Positions 1-11,474 are shown, counted from the first letter of the stretch. The stretch is 64,000 nt of DNA from Desmodus rotundus (GCF_022682495.2 NC_071388.1:15115171-15179170), one strand, 5' to 3'. Made by a program: numbers and translations. Notes: generated by a model not told the origin, from the sequence alone.

Positions 1-250
1 TTAGGCCTCCGATTCTCACTGGCTTATTGCTGGAGACATCCATTCTTTCCCAGGTAAGCCTCTCTTCAAAAAACACTCACAGTATGGCAGCTACCCCTTC
101 CCCAGCCAAGGCTGAGCCAGAGAGAGAAAGAGAGGTCACAGACATGCTATAAGCTTATCTCGGAAACTGCACCCTTTGCCTTTGCTGTATTCTACTCATC
201 AGAAGACACAGAGTCCAAATCACAGACGGGCAAGGAACGCATATTACGAA
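1..250 (+). repeat. Old interspersed repeat fragment, class not assigned
   Basis: The order 'atggcagct', a GAGAGA-rich tract, a 'gctataagcttatctcggaaact' type core and 'gtattctactcatcagaag' matches a diverged eutherian interspersed repeat I recognise by pattern but cannot name securely. The copy at 5045-5510 seems to belong to the same broad family. The left end is cut by the window edge. A short ORF runs through it but has no protein similarity I can see. Confidence 0.35.
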
Positions 251-779
251 AGAGGCACTGAGTCACAGATGGCCGATTTAGAAGCTGCTTACTATATGCT
301 AATACTGCTTGGTTTCAGAAATATATACTCTTCAAAACTAAATCCCCAAAGTAAAATGTACATCATCAGACTAAGTGTGATCTAAGCAAAACAGATTAAA
401 AATATATAAAGACAGATAAATGTCATCAGTAATAAAAATAAAGACATGCATGGCATCTGTCTGAGAGAATACATGTTTCAAATTCAAGTCCAGGAAGGGG
501 ACGGCCTTTCACATTTTCTGGGCAGTGTGGAACAAGACAATATCTGGGTTTTCTTTAGGGTTATTGCTAGCAGGCTGAGGAAGGAGACAACATGGAAGAT
601 GGCAGAGTGGAAGCACAGAGGAAAACTGAGATTGTATGACGTTATTGAGCACTAGTTACTACCACTACCTGCTGTGGCCAGGACTATGACCGAACCCACC
701 ATACTATTCTTACTACTGCTACTACAGCTATCAACAATGAGAATGATAACTAAAATGAGCGAGTGAGTAAACAATCTAT
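251..779. other. No gene recognised
   Basis: Mixed-composition DNA with two short ORFs (under 70 codons) that have no recognisable motif. An ACT-rich patch lies at about 657-735. I see no splice-flanked exon, RNA gene or repeat I can name. Confidence 0.5.
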
Positions 780-965
780 TTCTATTTCAAATGCTTTACA
801 GAGGTTATATTTTATTTCACCTGCATACATTTATCTAAAGAAGTCGCTATTATATTAATATCACAGCATATAAAACTGTCACATGAAGAGATGAAGCACG
901 TGCCTAGGAAAGAGATCTAACACTCTGGTCCTGAGTCTTAGTTGTGCTACAGTTTGTCCTTGAGA
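780..965 (-). repeat. MIR-like SINE remnant
   Basis: Read on the plus strand the stretch follows the reverse complement of MIR: 'aaatgctttaca', a 'ttatattttatttcacctgcat' type section, then 'gaagagatgaagcacgtgcctaggaaagagatct' in place of the usual GAGGAAACTGAGG...AAGG section. It is heavily diverged, so boundaries are approximate. Confidence 0.4.
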
Positions 966-3678
966 CTCACACTATTTCTGGACAACTTTTTCTGTGAACT
1001 AGCCATGATTACTTATGCTCCTTTGAGAATAGTTTTTGTCTCCTTTAGCCTTTGGTATCCCAACTTGTAACATTCTAGAATTATTTTTCTTTCAAAAAAA
1101 CTCATCACATACCATATAAATAATCATGTATACATTTTAGAAACATTGATGTATACTATTTTTAGTTGTTTATCATGTTTTACAAGTAGGTAACTTTTTG
1201 AGAGATTTCTCCTTTTTATTTTATAGCAGACAATGGTTGATGGGCTTGCTATGTAGGAGAAAATATGCTTACAAAGCAGAAATTTGTTCTTTGCCCTCTG
1301 TGTAGACTGGCAATGCCTTTATATTGTAAGATGAGAAAAACTGTGTGGTCTGCTTCCATGGTCTTTGTTTATCAAATGCCCTCAGACAAGTCTCCAGCTC
1401 AATTTCCAGTTTAAAAAAATGTACTTTTCCAAAGTAATTTTCAAATATCTTCTTAAATTGAATTGAGATATTTTCTATTTCTTGTCCATCTGATACAGGC
1501 TATTGTTATTTCTTTTATTTAATTCACTCTCTTTCTAGTTATTGTTCCAAGAAACTAAATCTAAATGAGAATATACTGTAAAATAAGTTGTTATAGTTGA
1601 AAAAAATACAATTAAAAATCTAGTAATACATTATACATTTTGTGAAATACTGTATTTCATGTAACATTTTATTAAGTGTGGCTCACTCATAAATGATAAA
1701 CAAATATAAGGCATGTAATATCTGAGAGATTGATTTAAATGACTGAGGAGATGAAATTATGTGTTTATGTTGTTTTAATCATTTGCATTGGTTAATAATT
1801 ACATATAGTTTAATTTCTTATGACTATTACTTTTATAGGAAGTCAAAATACCATGTAAAATATTTATTTTAGAGTTGGTCATTTTATTTATAGGTTGTTC
1901 TATTAAAATAAAAATAATGGTTAAATTTTGTTAATTAAAATATATTTAAAATATTTAACAGAGAAATATAAAGACAAAATATAAATTTTTACAAATCCTT
2001 TTATTGGGTTAACAGAAAAGCAATAGATATATATCAGACACCCAAATGAAACAGAAAAATTCTTTATTACCTCCCTTAATACAATTTCCTAGTTATTTCC
2101 TAAACTTTTTTCTATATAATTTTCCACTAACAAAGTGTGTCTGCGCATGTACAGCAGTGGTGTGCACATGATGGGACTGGGTATTTTTACGTAAGTGATG
2201 ATCATCAAACAGGATAAACTAGACCCCAAACTCGGTCTATTTGAGATTTAAATCTAATATATTTTTATACCTATGTGTTATTTTGAGGTTAAGAGGAGCA
2301 AATATATCTGTACATTATTTGCATGTATTTTTAGTAAATACTATAACTTAGAGATAATTTATATTACTAACATATCTATGCTTTCATTATTATAAAAATG
2401 CATAGTATTTTATTATTTTATTGTGTATATTTAACTATTTAACTATTTTTCTGCTCCAAAGTATTTAGAATACTTACATTCTTACTGGAGTTATGTTGTT
2501 TTGAACATCCATAACTATTTAAGGCAGGGTATACATATAGGTGAATGCTAAATTTCTATAATTGAATTGGTTTATAAAAGGCCATGAGAAATCTAAGTTT
2601 TATATTTTTAATTTATAAAGATGTGCAAATTACTTAACTGCCCATGTAACTGTACATTTAGGGCTTTCAATGGTTTACTTTAAAAATCATGCATGCACAT
2701 AAAAAAAAGTGATTTAGAGAAATTTCAACTTGAAGTCTGACCCTATTCTCCAATGAACACAAGAATGAAAGGTACAATAAAAAGGTCAGTGACCTAAAGT
2801 TAAAATGCAATAACTTTTGAGAGGAGAAAATTATAAGTGTAGCACTGAGTGATGTCTTTATACTGTCGCAGCTTGACTAGTGAAATAAAGCTTCAGGGTA
2901 GCACTCAGAATAACTTCCATCATGCGCTCCAATACTGTATTATGCCGGGACTTATGAATTTTTTCATGATAGCTTGACCTAAAAACATTTTTAACAGATT
3001 ACATTGCAATGTGCCATTTAGTATTTCAATCAAATAAAAAGACAAAGCTGATAATATTTCAAGGACAATTTAAATCAATATTTTTCATTAATATTTGGCT
3101 ATATACATTTTATTGTTGAACATTTCACTTGCTTCTAGATTTGTCCTCTTTAGAAAAAAAGAACACTGTAATCAGCCTTCCTTTATAAGTCTTTCTCTTA
3201 GGAAAAATATCCACAAAACCAAAAATATCCACAAAATTTAATGTCTACTAAATAACCTAGGATAGATATGTATTTCATTTAACTGAAAAACTTATTTCCA
3301 AAACATTTTTAGTATTTTGCATTCCAATCAGCAATGTATGATACTTATGGAACATGCCACTTTCTCATTAATATTTGCTGCATAGGTTTTTTAAAAATTG
3401 TTTTACTATTCTATTTATTGTGCCCTTTGATGTCTTGTTTCAATGTTTTATTATTTAAAATTGTTATTCTGCTTTCATTTCATTTTTATATAAACTTAAG
3501 AATCAATTTGTCTATTTCTATTTTCAAATGGCTTACTAGAACTTTTATTAGAGCTATGTTTAATCTATAGATAAATTTGGGAGAAATTCACATCTTAATA
3601 GTTAAATTTTTCAGCCCATAAACATGGTATGTCTCATGATTTGTCTTCTTTAGCATCGTATATACTTAAAATTTTGTG
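966..3678. other. AT-rich DNA, nothing recognised
   Basis: Long AT-rich stretch with many TTTT and TAAAA runs and no ORF reaching 60 codons over most of its length. I see no SINE head, LTR terminus, RNA gene or exon-like segment. It may hold old L1 pieces too diverged to call by eye. Confidence 0.45.
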
Positions 3679-3703
3679 TATATATATATATATATATATA
3701 TAT
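3679..3703. repeat. (TA)n microsatellite
   Basis: About 12 uninterrupted TA units following 'attttgtg', then 'tttctaac'. The next 100 bases are also TA-rich (tatataattgtatagag, tatattatatattgtg). Confidence 0.9.
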
Positions 3704-5044
3704 TTCTAACTATTTAATGTTTGCTGATGGTATATAGAAATAAAATACAATTGTATATATAATTGTATAGAGAGATACATGCATATTATATATTGTGTAG
3801 ATAATATACATGTATTTGTGTGGGGGTACAAATACAGAGAGAAAGGAAGGGATCTGTTTAATTCATAATCGTTAGGTATTTTGGAGCACTAAGAGGATAG
3901 TTCAAAGGTGAACTTAAAATGCAATTTACTAAAGTTGTAAATTCATGAATTATAAAACTTCCTTGCCAAGTTTCAATATTCTTTTTAATAAATCTTGTCA
4001 TTTAATCTTGGAGAGAGAAATATTCAAACAGACCAGATGCTGCTCCTGAGAAGTAACATTTCATTTTTTTCATATCTAGCTTGTAAAAAAACCCATAAAA
4101 TGCATGCTTGTTCCTCTGGAATCATTCAAAATTAAAAGGGAATATGCTATGTTTTATGTATTTTTCAATCAATATGCCTAAAATATTTATCTGAAAATTA
4201 GTAATAGTGTATATTTGATCTTTGGTTCATTACCACTTATGGTAACATCATATTTAGGAAGTGTATCGGTTTGTATTTTTAACTTTGTCCTCTTATCCTA
4301 ACCTGATGCTTGCTATCATATGATTTTTATTTCTTTTTGTAATAACTTCTTAATGACTCTAAGTGATTATAATTCATTGCTTATAAAATCTCACATTTCT
4401 GAGGGTGCCCTTGTTACCACCATCCCTCTTTTCTCAGATGATGAATATGAGCAATTACTGTTCATTGTATTATGTTTGCTACATAAACCTACATACCTCT
4501 CCTATAGGCACAGTTATTGAAACTTCTATCTGGATGGCATTCTGAATCTCTGTGTGAACCAAAAAGGAAAAAAAAATCTTATTTTACATGATTGTTATTT
4601 GGTTCTTTACTCATCTTAAGATATAGTGTTATTCCAAGTTTCAATGTTTTTACACCTGTCATAGGTAATGTATTTGAAAATTATGAGCTAATAGGAGGAG
4701 TTAGAAGCAAAACCTGTCCTAGTTAAGAATATGGCCTTAAATGTTAGATATGGTTTGGATTAATTTGCATATCTTTTTAGTTATGGGATATACAATGTTT
4801 TAATCTCTTAATGTTTCAACATCTATAGAGTAGAGATGAGAAAAGTTCCAAGTTTATTACTTTGAGAATTATTAGAAGCAACAAATGTAAAATATTTTGG
4901 ATAATGCTTCCTAATAAATCTTGCTATTTTTATCATTAGCCATTATTCAAAGGGACTGTATTAGTTCTCTTGGACAGATTTAATTTGGTTTCAGATGTCT
5001 TGGAGATTTATGAGTTAACTTTAATCTTGTATGTCAGCATATTG
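3704..5044. other. AT-rich DNA, nothing recognised
   Basis: AT-rich sequence with a 66-codon ORF at 4320-4520 that has no recognisable motif and is best read as chance. No repeat could be named. Confidence 0.45.
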
Positions 5045-5510
5045 GAATGCGCTTAGCTGGGCAAACCTCTGCAAATCTTTCCAGCAGTCACTTGTAAGGA
5101 CATAGTCATCTTGTGACTACTGTTGCTAGATATTCTGTGATAAGCTTGCATGTCTGGTGTTTGTTGCTGACTGTCAGTTGATAGTCAGATAGTAGTTCTA
5201 GAGGAAATCAGGTAAGGCATTTCTGCTTAATAATCCATATTCTCCAATAGGATGGATAGGGAATATTTTACATGGTAACTTGCCAAACCTGGAGAGTGGA
5301 AACTTCCAGTCCTCTTGGCCTTCCGGGCCTGGAAACTGAATTCCCACAATGCACTTACTTCTAATACATTTGTTGGTCAGTACACTGGCAAGACCATCCC
5401 TGATTCCACAAGGGAAATCCTACCTCTTGAGAAGAGCAATAAGAATACCACATTGCAAAGTGGAAGGAGGAATCTGTAGCCATTTCCTATTTTCGTTAAA
5501 TATACAGGCT
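5045..5510 (+). repeat. Old interspersed eutherian repeat, class not assigned
   Basis: Contains, in the expected order for a common old repeat, 'gcttagctgggcaaacctct', a middle section, 'gggcctggaaactga', 'cattttttggtca' like sequence (here 'catttgttggtcagt'), 'ccacaagggaaatcctacctcttgag' and 'cacattgcaaagtgga'. I know the family by pattern but not by a certain name. It ends just before the HAL1-like element. Confidence 0.4.
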
Positions 5511-5524
5511 TTATATCCTGGACT

Positions 5525-5541
5525 CTATTTCATAGAAATTT
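5525..5541. repeat. Target site duplication of the HAL1-like element, left copy
   Basis: CTATTTCATAGAAATTT here pairs with CTATTTCTTGAATCTTT at 8664-8680. Allowing one gap, about 13-14 of 17 positions agree. The two copies bracket the whole nest and so date with the oldest insertion. Confidence 0.5.
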
Positions 5542-5694
5542 TTTTAGTATATTTTATTGATTATGCTATTACAGTTGCCCCTTTTCTTTCCTTCCTTTAT
5601 CCCCCTCTACCGTGCATGCCCCCTACACTCAGCATTCCCTCACCCCTTACTTCATGTCCAAGGGCTGTATATGTAAGTTCCTTGGCTTCTCCAT

Positions 5695-5710
5695 TTCCTA
5701 TACTATTCTT
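5695..5710. repeat. 16-bp target site duplication of the nested L1, left copy
   Basis: TTCCTATACTATTCTT, repeated exactly at 6888-6903. The sequence between the copies is an L1 piece, and the two sides join to give continuous HAL1-like sequence. Confidence 0.9.
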
Positions 5711-5932
5711 TTTCTCTGTTATTTTTTATATGTTAAAAAACGTTATTACACTTTTTCCACTACTATTCAGTCCCCATATACCCCTCTTCCCCCAGCAAAC
5801 TGTTGTTGTCCATGCTCATGAGTCCTTCTTTTTACATAGTTTCTGCGTCCCCTAAACTCCCCCTACCCCACTAGCTGTCATTGTTCTCCATCTATGAGTC
5901 TGTCTCTGTTTTGCTTGTTAGTTCAGTTCATT

Positions 5933-6745
5933 TGTTGGGGGGTTTTAACGCAGCCCCCTGGTCTGCCATGGATGAAGAATAAGACTACCAAGACATGATC
6001 TGCTTGGGGAGGAAAGGTAGCCGCTTCTCTCAAAGGAGAAGGGCCCAGAGCCTTTCTCTCCAGGGGCTTTTATTAGGTTCATTCGCATAGGAATGCGGAT
6101 AAAGCTCATCAATCATTGTCAGCCAGTAAGGGTTAAACAATACAAGATTTACTGAGAACTTTGAGGTCTTATTCTGAGTTACAGCCAATTAGTTAGAGGG
6201 CCATAAAACTTTAGGCGCCAGACTCATCTCAGGTCTGGACGCTTATCTTTTAAACTGAGGGTACAAATTAAGTAGGTTTCACAGGAATGTATGTATTTTT
6301 CTTAGGCCTAATTCCCCAGGGAATCTGCCCCTCCCAGCACAGGACTGCACTGCCCTCTGTCATTGTTTCAGGCTTAAGTCAGGCAAGGGAAGTAAGGCAG
6401 CCAAGAGATTAGGAGACTTCTTGCAGACAGAATGAGGACTCAGGCTATTTCAAAGCCGAGGGGCGAGGGTCCATCACCCCCTTTTTCCACAGCCCCCCTG
6501 AGTCCTTCCCTGGGAGTTTATTCCTGGTGACCAGAGCCTGTCTTAGGTCGATCTTCCCTTGAGGATTCTTACCCGTCATTTGCTAACTGGCCAAGCTCAG
6601 GGCCAAGCAGGGTGAAGTGGGCAGGGGTGGTACACCTGCCAGGGAGATAAGCTTTGTCTCCTTAGTGGCTTATGGTCCCAACTCTGACTCAGCCTTAACC
6701 ATGGGGGGTTACAGCCTCTGAAACCAGGCAGTGTGGTTCCCAACA
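5933..6745 (-). mobile_element. Solo LTR of an endogenous retrovirus
   Basis: Termini are TGTTGGGG at the left and CCCAACA at the right, forming an inverted repeat with TG...CA ends. The flanks are ttcatt (5927-5932) and tccatt (6746-6751), a 6-bp target duplication with one mismatch. The L1 sequence reads continuously across the removed block. On the minus strand an AATAAA at 6074-6069 lies about 140 bp before the 3' end, as expected for R/U5 placement, which sets the orientation. Length is 813 bp. Six-base duplications are typical of class II (beta-like) retroviruses; that class is inference. No gag, pol or env sequence remains. Confidence 0.8.
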
Positions 6746-6813
6746 TCCATTCACTAGATTCCACATTGCAGTGAATTCATATGGTCTTTGGCTTTCTCTG
6801 ACAGGCTTATTTC

Positions 6814-6887
6814 TCCTTGGCCATTAAAAAGATACAAATTTTACCCTTTGTAAAAGTGTGAATGGAAGTGGAGAACATTATGCTAAG
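6814..6887 (+). other. Inverted 5' segment of the nested L1
   Basis: Reads 'ggccattaaaaagatac...ggagaacattatgctaag' in plus orientation, the section that should follow 'ggcttatttc' in minus orientation. A segment inverted in place at the 5' end is the mark of twin priming during L1 integration. Confidence 0.8.
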
Positions 6888-6903
6888 TTCCTATACTATT
6901 CTT
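6888..6903. repeat. 16-bp target site duplication of the nested L1, right copy
   Basis: Exact copy of 5695-5710. HAL1-like sequence continues directly after it with 'aacttccccctgtctatttt'. Confidence 0.9.
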
Positions 6904-7144
6904 AACTTCCCCCTGTCTATTTTGTACCTACCGATTTTGCATCTTATTCCCTGTACCTTTTCCCTCATTCTCCCTCTGCCCTGCCCCGCAGATAACCCTC
7001 CACATGACCTCCATTTCTTTGATTCCGTTCCTGTTCTAGTTGTTTGCTTAGTTTCTTTGTTTTTGCTTTTAATTTTTAGAATCATTTGTTGATAGTTTTG
7101 AGTTTGTTGTCATTTTACTGTTCATAGTTTTGATCTTCTTTATC

Positions 7145-7960
7145 TTACATAAGTCCCTTTAACATTTTATATAATAAGGGTTTGGTGATGATGAACTCCT
7201 TTAACTTGACCTTATCTGGGAAGCACTTTATCTGCCTTTCCATTTTAAATGATAGCTTTGTTGGATACAGTAATCTTGGATGTAGGTCCTTGCCTTTCAT
7301 GACTTTGAATACCTCTTTCCACCCCCTTCTTGCCTGCAATGTTTCTTTTGAGAAATCAGCTGCCAGTCTTATGGGAACTCCTTTGTAAGTAACTCTTCCC
7401 TTTCTCTTGCTGCTTTTAAGATTCTCTCCTTATCTTTAATGTTGGGTAATTTAATTATGATGCATCTTGGTTTGTTTCTTCTTGGGTCCAAATTCTTTGA
7501 GACTCTCTGAGCTTCTTGGATTTGCATGCTTATTTCCTTCAGTATATTGGGGAAGTTTTCCTTAATAATTTTTTTCAAATCTCTTGAAAATAAGTTTTCA
7601 ATCTCTTGCTCTTCCTTTTCTTCTTCTGGCACCCCTGTGATTCAGATGTTAGAACTTTTAAAGTTATCCCAGAAGTTTCTAAGCCATCCTCATTTTTTTT
7701 TTTGAATTGTTTCCTCATTATGTTCCTGTCGAATGTTTATTTCTTCCTTTTATGCCAATTTTTTTATTTCAGTCCCGGTTTCCTTCCCTTCACTGTTGGT
7801 TCTCTGTTTGTTTTCCTTTATTTCATTTTGCATAGCCTTTATTTCTTCTTTTATTTTAGGGCCATAATCAAACATTTCTGTGAGCATCCTGAATACCAGT
7901 ATTTTGAACTCTGCATCTGATATTTGGCTGTCTCCTAGTCACTTAGTTCTTTTTCTGGAG
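7145..7960 (-). pseudogene. L1/HAL1 ORF1-type RNA-binding protein, broken
   Basis: ORF1 proteins of L1 and HAL1 coat the element RNA and act as nucleic acid chaperones. The minus strand shows the RNA recognition motif part (7369-7632; residues such as 'IIKENFPNILKE', 'MQIQEAQRV', 'DPRRNKPRCIIIKL', 'ILKAAREREEL') and the C-terminal domain (7145-7339; 'LQARRGWKEVFKVMK', 'YPTKLSFKM', 'FIITKPLLYKMLKGL'). Upstream, to about 7960, an acidic/lysine-rich region fits the coiled coil but is scrambled. The two good blocks lie in different frames, so a frameshift falls near 7340-7385. An in-frame TGA sits just before the 'TGVPEE' motif, where an arginine is usual, consistent with CpG decay. It cannot encode a full protein. 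Confidence 0.8.
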
Positions 7961-8663
7961 TTTTGATCTGCTCTTTCATTTGAACCATATTTCTTTGTCT
8001 CTGCACCTGTTATGTAGTAAGGGGCAGAACCTTAGGTATTTGAAGCCCACTTCACTGTGTTGTGGTGCTATATGTGGGGAAAGGGTCAGAGAGGGAACAA
8101 AGCCGCTTGCTTGGCTCTCACCCTGCTTTCAGTCACTTCCCCCAGTACCCACAAGTGAATTGTGCTTTTCTGGTGCTGATTACCAAGTGCGTGGTTTTGT
8201 GTACATTCTAGGGCTCTATGGTTCTCTCCAATGGAACCTCCTGTGAGACTGGGAGTTTCTTCTCATACCACTGCAACCCCCACAGGTTTTTATGACCTGA
8301 GGTTTTGAGGCTTTACTTTTCATGCTGGAACCAATCAGTTGTGCAGTCTCTCTCATGCACCAGTTGCTCCCCCCAGTTTATCTCCAAGTGAATGTGGGAC
8401 CACCTGGTCTGCCAGCCGCTGCCTCAGCTGCCCTGGTTTGCCAGCTGCTGCCCTGCTGTGAGTTCTCTCCACCCTGGTTTCCTGTCTCTGCCCTTCCTCC
8501 CAGGATTAATGTTTCTCCTTTAACTCTTTGGTTGTCGGACTTCCATACAGTTCGATTTTCTAGCAGTTCTGGATTTTTTTTTTTCGATTTATTGTCGTCC
8601 TTCTTTTTGGTTGTGCAAGGAAGTGAAGCATATCTACCTACGCTTCCATGTTGGCCAGAAGTC

Positions 8664-8680
8664 CTATTTCTTGAATCTTT
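8664..8680. repeat. Target site duplication of the HAL1-like element, right copy
   Basis: CTATTTCTTGAATCTTT, imperfect partner of 5525-5541. It lies immediately after the L1-type 5' end motif 'ttggccagaagtc' as read on the plus strand. Confidence 0.5.
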
Positions 8681-9523
8681 AAAAAAAATCATCGCTATTT
8701 AACATGCTGACCCATTAAGTTATGTTTTTATACTTACTTTTATCAAAGGATGAGAATCGTATTTTTTGTTCATTTTTCTTTTTCTAGTATTATCAAGTTA
8801 TTCGCTTTAATCAGAAGATAAAACCTAGTACTTCTAAAATATGTATAAATTCATAATTTTAAATGTAATACCTTTTTATTAAAAGTTTAAAAATAGAATA
8901 AAATGTAAAAAATTTAGTAAATTAATCATTAAGAGATAACCTCAGCCAACAGATTATTTAAATATCTTTTAAAGCTTTCAGTTTTCAGGTCTAACCATTT
9001 CACACACTTGAATATGTATCCTACATCAATGTATATTTGTATATCTTGCTGTTCTTACTAAACTTTTGTGCATTTTTAATGTTCCATGCACTTCTCTGTT
9101 TTAACACATTTCATTGTTGTGCATTGAAATGCATTGATGAAAGTCTCTTGGATTCATTACATTGGAAGACTTTGCTGTTGTTACTCTGTTTTCTATGTGA
9201 TCACCATTGTCCCATGTGACATGGCCAATACTAGTGTAAGGTGTCATTTAATAATATTTATTCCTAACAAATATTAAAAGAAAATGAAAATAAAATCATT
9301 TAAACCAACTTTTTTCCCTCTAAAAACAAAATGGTTGCTCATTAGCAAACATCTAGTTGTCATGGAATAAAGGGCACAGTTCCTTATGAAGAAGAAATAA
9401 TAAGTAACTAAATGTTTTAGGATTACAAGGTATCTCTCAGTCCAGGGGATTCAAACTGCTATTTTATTTTCCCTCTACAATTTGAAAGTGAATAGGAAGC
9501 TCAGGAGGGAATTAGTTTTCTTT

Positions 9524-9524
<1 letters not shown>
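8681..9524. other. AT-rich DNA, nothing recognised
   Basis: AT-rich, with a 60-codon ORF at 9037-9219 that lacks any motif. No repeat named. Confidence 0.45.

Positions 9525-9554
<30 letters not shown>
9525..9554. repeat. (TA)n-(CA)n microsatellite
   Basis: About 12 TA units followed by a few CA units, flanked by 'tttt' and 'ttcctttga'. Confidence 0.9.
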
Positions 9555-9555
<1 letters not shown>

Positions 9556-11474
9556 TCCTTTGATAATAGGACAGTCATTACTACCTTTGCATTTTTTTGT
9601 GTATTATCAAGGGCAAGCATCTTGACTCTGTACATTTGCTACTTGTCGTATTTAATAGATGTGGTCAAGCAGGAATCTAGCTAAGTGTCTTTGTTCCCTT
9701 TAGCACTCCACACCCTATTTACCAAACCACAGACTGATCTAGCCTTTGATATTGTTTCTTTGCTCACTCAGAGGTGTGTGAGGATCAGCAACTCTAATGA
9801 GCCCGAGAGGTTGCAGCGTGATAAAAGATTAAGGCCACAGGAGGTTGTATCTAATTTGAGCTTCCAGCTTTGAAAATCCCTGTCCCAAGAGAGAACAGAT
9901 TTTGGGCTTCATCAATATTTTATAGTTGTTATTATGTCAGACAATAACGTCTGTGAACAATTCTTTTGTCAGTGAAAAGAAATGGGATAAGTGGAATCCA
10001 GAATTGTGTTTGAAAAATAAACAAAGAGAATCATTTTAGAGTTAGTTATGCATCAGCCACATGAGCTACTAGTCAAGGAGTTTGTAATCCTTTGGAGTTA
10101 TTCTCCTTTTAATATATTTTTTCATGAAAATATTGGTTTTGGTTCTTCTGGGGAAGACAGTGCTGGATAAAGAGCTTATAAAAGCACATCTCAGTATTCT
10201 ACATCTGGTCCTATATTGTGATTTAAACTTCAATATCTTCTGGTGTGAATGTTCAATTACTCTCAAATCCTTTATATAAGCACATCTCCAAAAACAAAGA
10301 CAAGGAAACAAGCACAAATAAACTCTCCAGTTCATTTTTATATTATATCATGCCAAAATCACACCAGAGAAGTTATATAGGAAAGGGAAACTTTCTTCAT
10401 GACGCCAGCAAAAGAGGAGAGAGATGTAACTCAGCCCAACAGCTAGGGAAGTTTTAAGCATGTGGGGAGCTAGTAGAAAGTACTGGACTGTTAGGGAGGA
10501 GGGTGGTCACCAGCACTAGGACATCCATGTTGTTAATATGTGCTTTTAGAAGTTAGGCTCCTGTTCTCCTGCAGGGGAGGAAGATAGAGGACATCTCTAT
10601 CGAAGATTACCCTTCAAAGAAATGGCTCCCAGGGCCATGAGAAAGACATTTCTAGGTTGTGAAACTGGTGAGAGGCTGGAAGAAGATTTACATCTCAAGG
10701 GGGCAGAGACAGAGTTTGCTGTTGCAAGTTTTTGAAACTAAATGTTCTTTAAAGAGAGAGGTCACGGGACATCAGGAAGGAACCTTTCTACAGTTTAGCC
10801 ATGCTGGGGGGAGCACTGAGGTCACTTTAGGCAATTGTTTCTATTCGCTTAGACAAAACAGGCACATCCTTCAGGTCAATTCCACAAATAAAATAAAAAT
10901 ACAGTTTTAAAATGTTTTGCTATATTCACATATTTTAGTACTTTCATCGACAATCTAAACTATTTTTGGACAATGTATAGATATTTTATTTTAAAAGTTG
11001 CATTGTTATTCAAAACTAAAAATTTGTTTTACTTTGATCTTCCTATAAAATCTGTATCGAAAATAGTCAGATATACAAAACTTACTCAAAATTAAGTACA
11101 TTTTGTTTCTCTTGAATCTCATCAACAGTAAAATATATTCATTTGTTAAAGTTTTTTTTTTAATTTAAGCTTACTGTTGTATAGACACAATAATTTGTAT
11201 GGACTGAATTAGTTCATGAAGCTAACCTACTAGCAACTTTTTATAAATCTAGTAAATAAATAGAGATCTGGCTACAGAAATCTGACCCCAAGAAACTGAC
11301 AGAATAAGAATTAACATGTAATTTATAAACACATTGGTCTAAGAACTAAATCTATGTATATATATAATATATATATAAAAATTCATAAATATAGCCATGA
11401 AAATCCATAAATATAAACCCATACTTTTTCTTCTGGTTAATAACAATAAAAATGATGTAATAGTTTCAAAATAA
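9555..11474. other. No gene recognised
   Basis: Mostly AT-rich. The part from 9660 to 9900 and from 10380 to 10850 is closer to balanced composition, and short ORFs cross both, but none carries a motif or exon-like signals. TA-rich imperfect repeats occur at 11354-11380. Confidence 0.45.

Larger units (their letters stand above)
5711..6887 (-). mobile_element. 5'-truncated, 5'-inverted L1 nested in the HAL1-like element
   Basis: The 3' end is at the left (T-rich start at 5711, equivalent to a degraded poly-A tail on the minus strand), followed by a 3' UTR closely resembling that of the L1 at 52865 (both contain 'tgtctctgttttgcttgttagttc' or its close variant). After the LTR insertion the minus-strand L1 resumes ('actagattccac...ggcttatttc') up to about 6813. 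The last 74 bases are in the opposite orientation. Net L1 sequence is only about 360 bp. A perfect 16-bp target duplication brackets it. Confidence 0.85.
5542..8663 (-). mobile_element. HAL1-like retrotransposon (ORF1-only L1 derivative), interrupted
   Basis: On the minus strand this reads 5' to 3': an L1-type 5' end with 'ggacttctggccaacatgg' near 8660, a 5' leader, an L1 ORF1-like region (about 8000 to 7145), then a pyrimidine-rich (on the plus strand) 3' region ending near 5542. No ORF2, reverse transcriptase or endonuclease segment lies between ORF1 and the 3' end. That arrangement is what defines HAL1 elements. Removing the inserted L1 (5711-6887 plus one duplicated 16-mer) leaves about 1.9 kb, close to the roughly 2 kb I expect for HAL1. 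Imperfect flanking repeats at 5525 and 8664 support a single insertion. An alternative is an L1 that lost ORF2 by deletion after insertion. Confidence 0.75.

Noticed and set aside
5349..5855. 168-codon plus-strand ORF, the longest in the window
   Set aside because: It runs from an old interspersed repeat into antisense L1/HAL1 3' sequence; the hydrophobic and proline-rich residues come from pyrimidine-rich repeat DNA.
8322..8702. 126-codon plus-strand ORF
   Set aside because: Lies antisense to the 5' leader of the HAL1-like element and ends at its edge; no protein motif.
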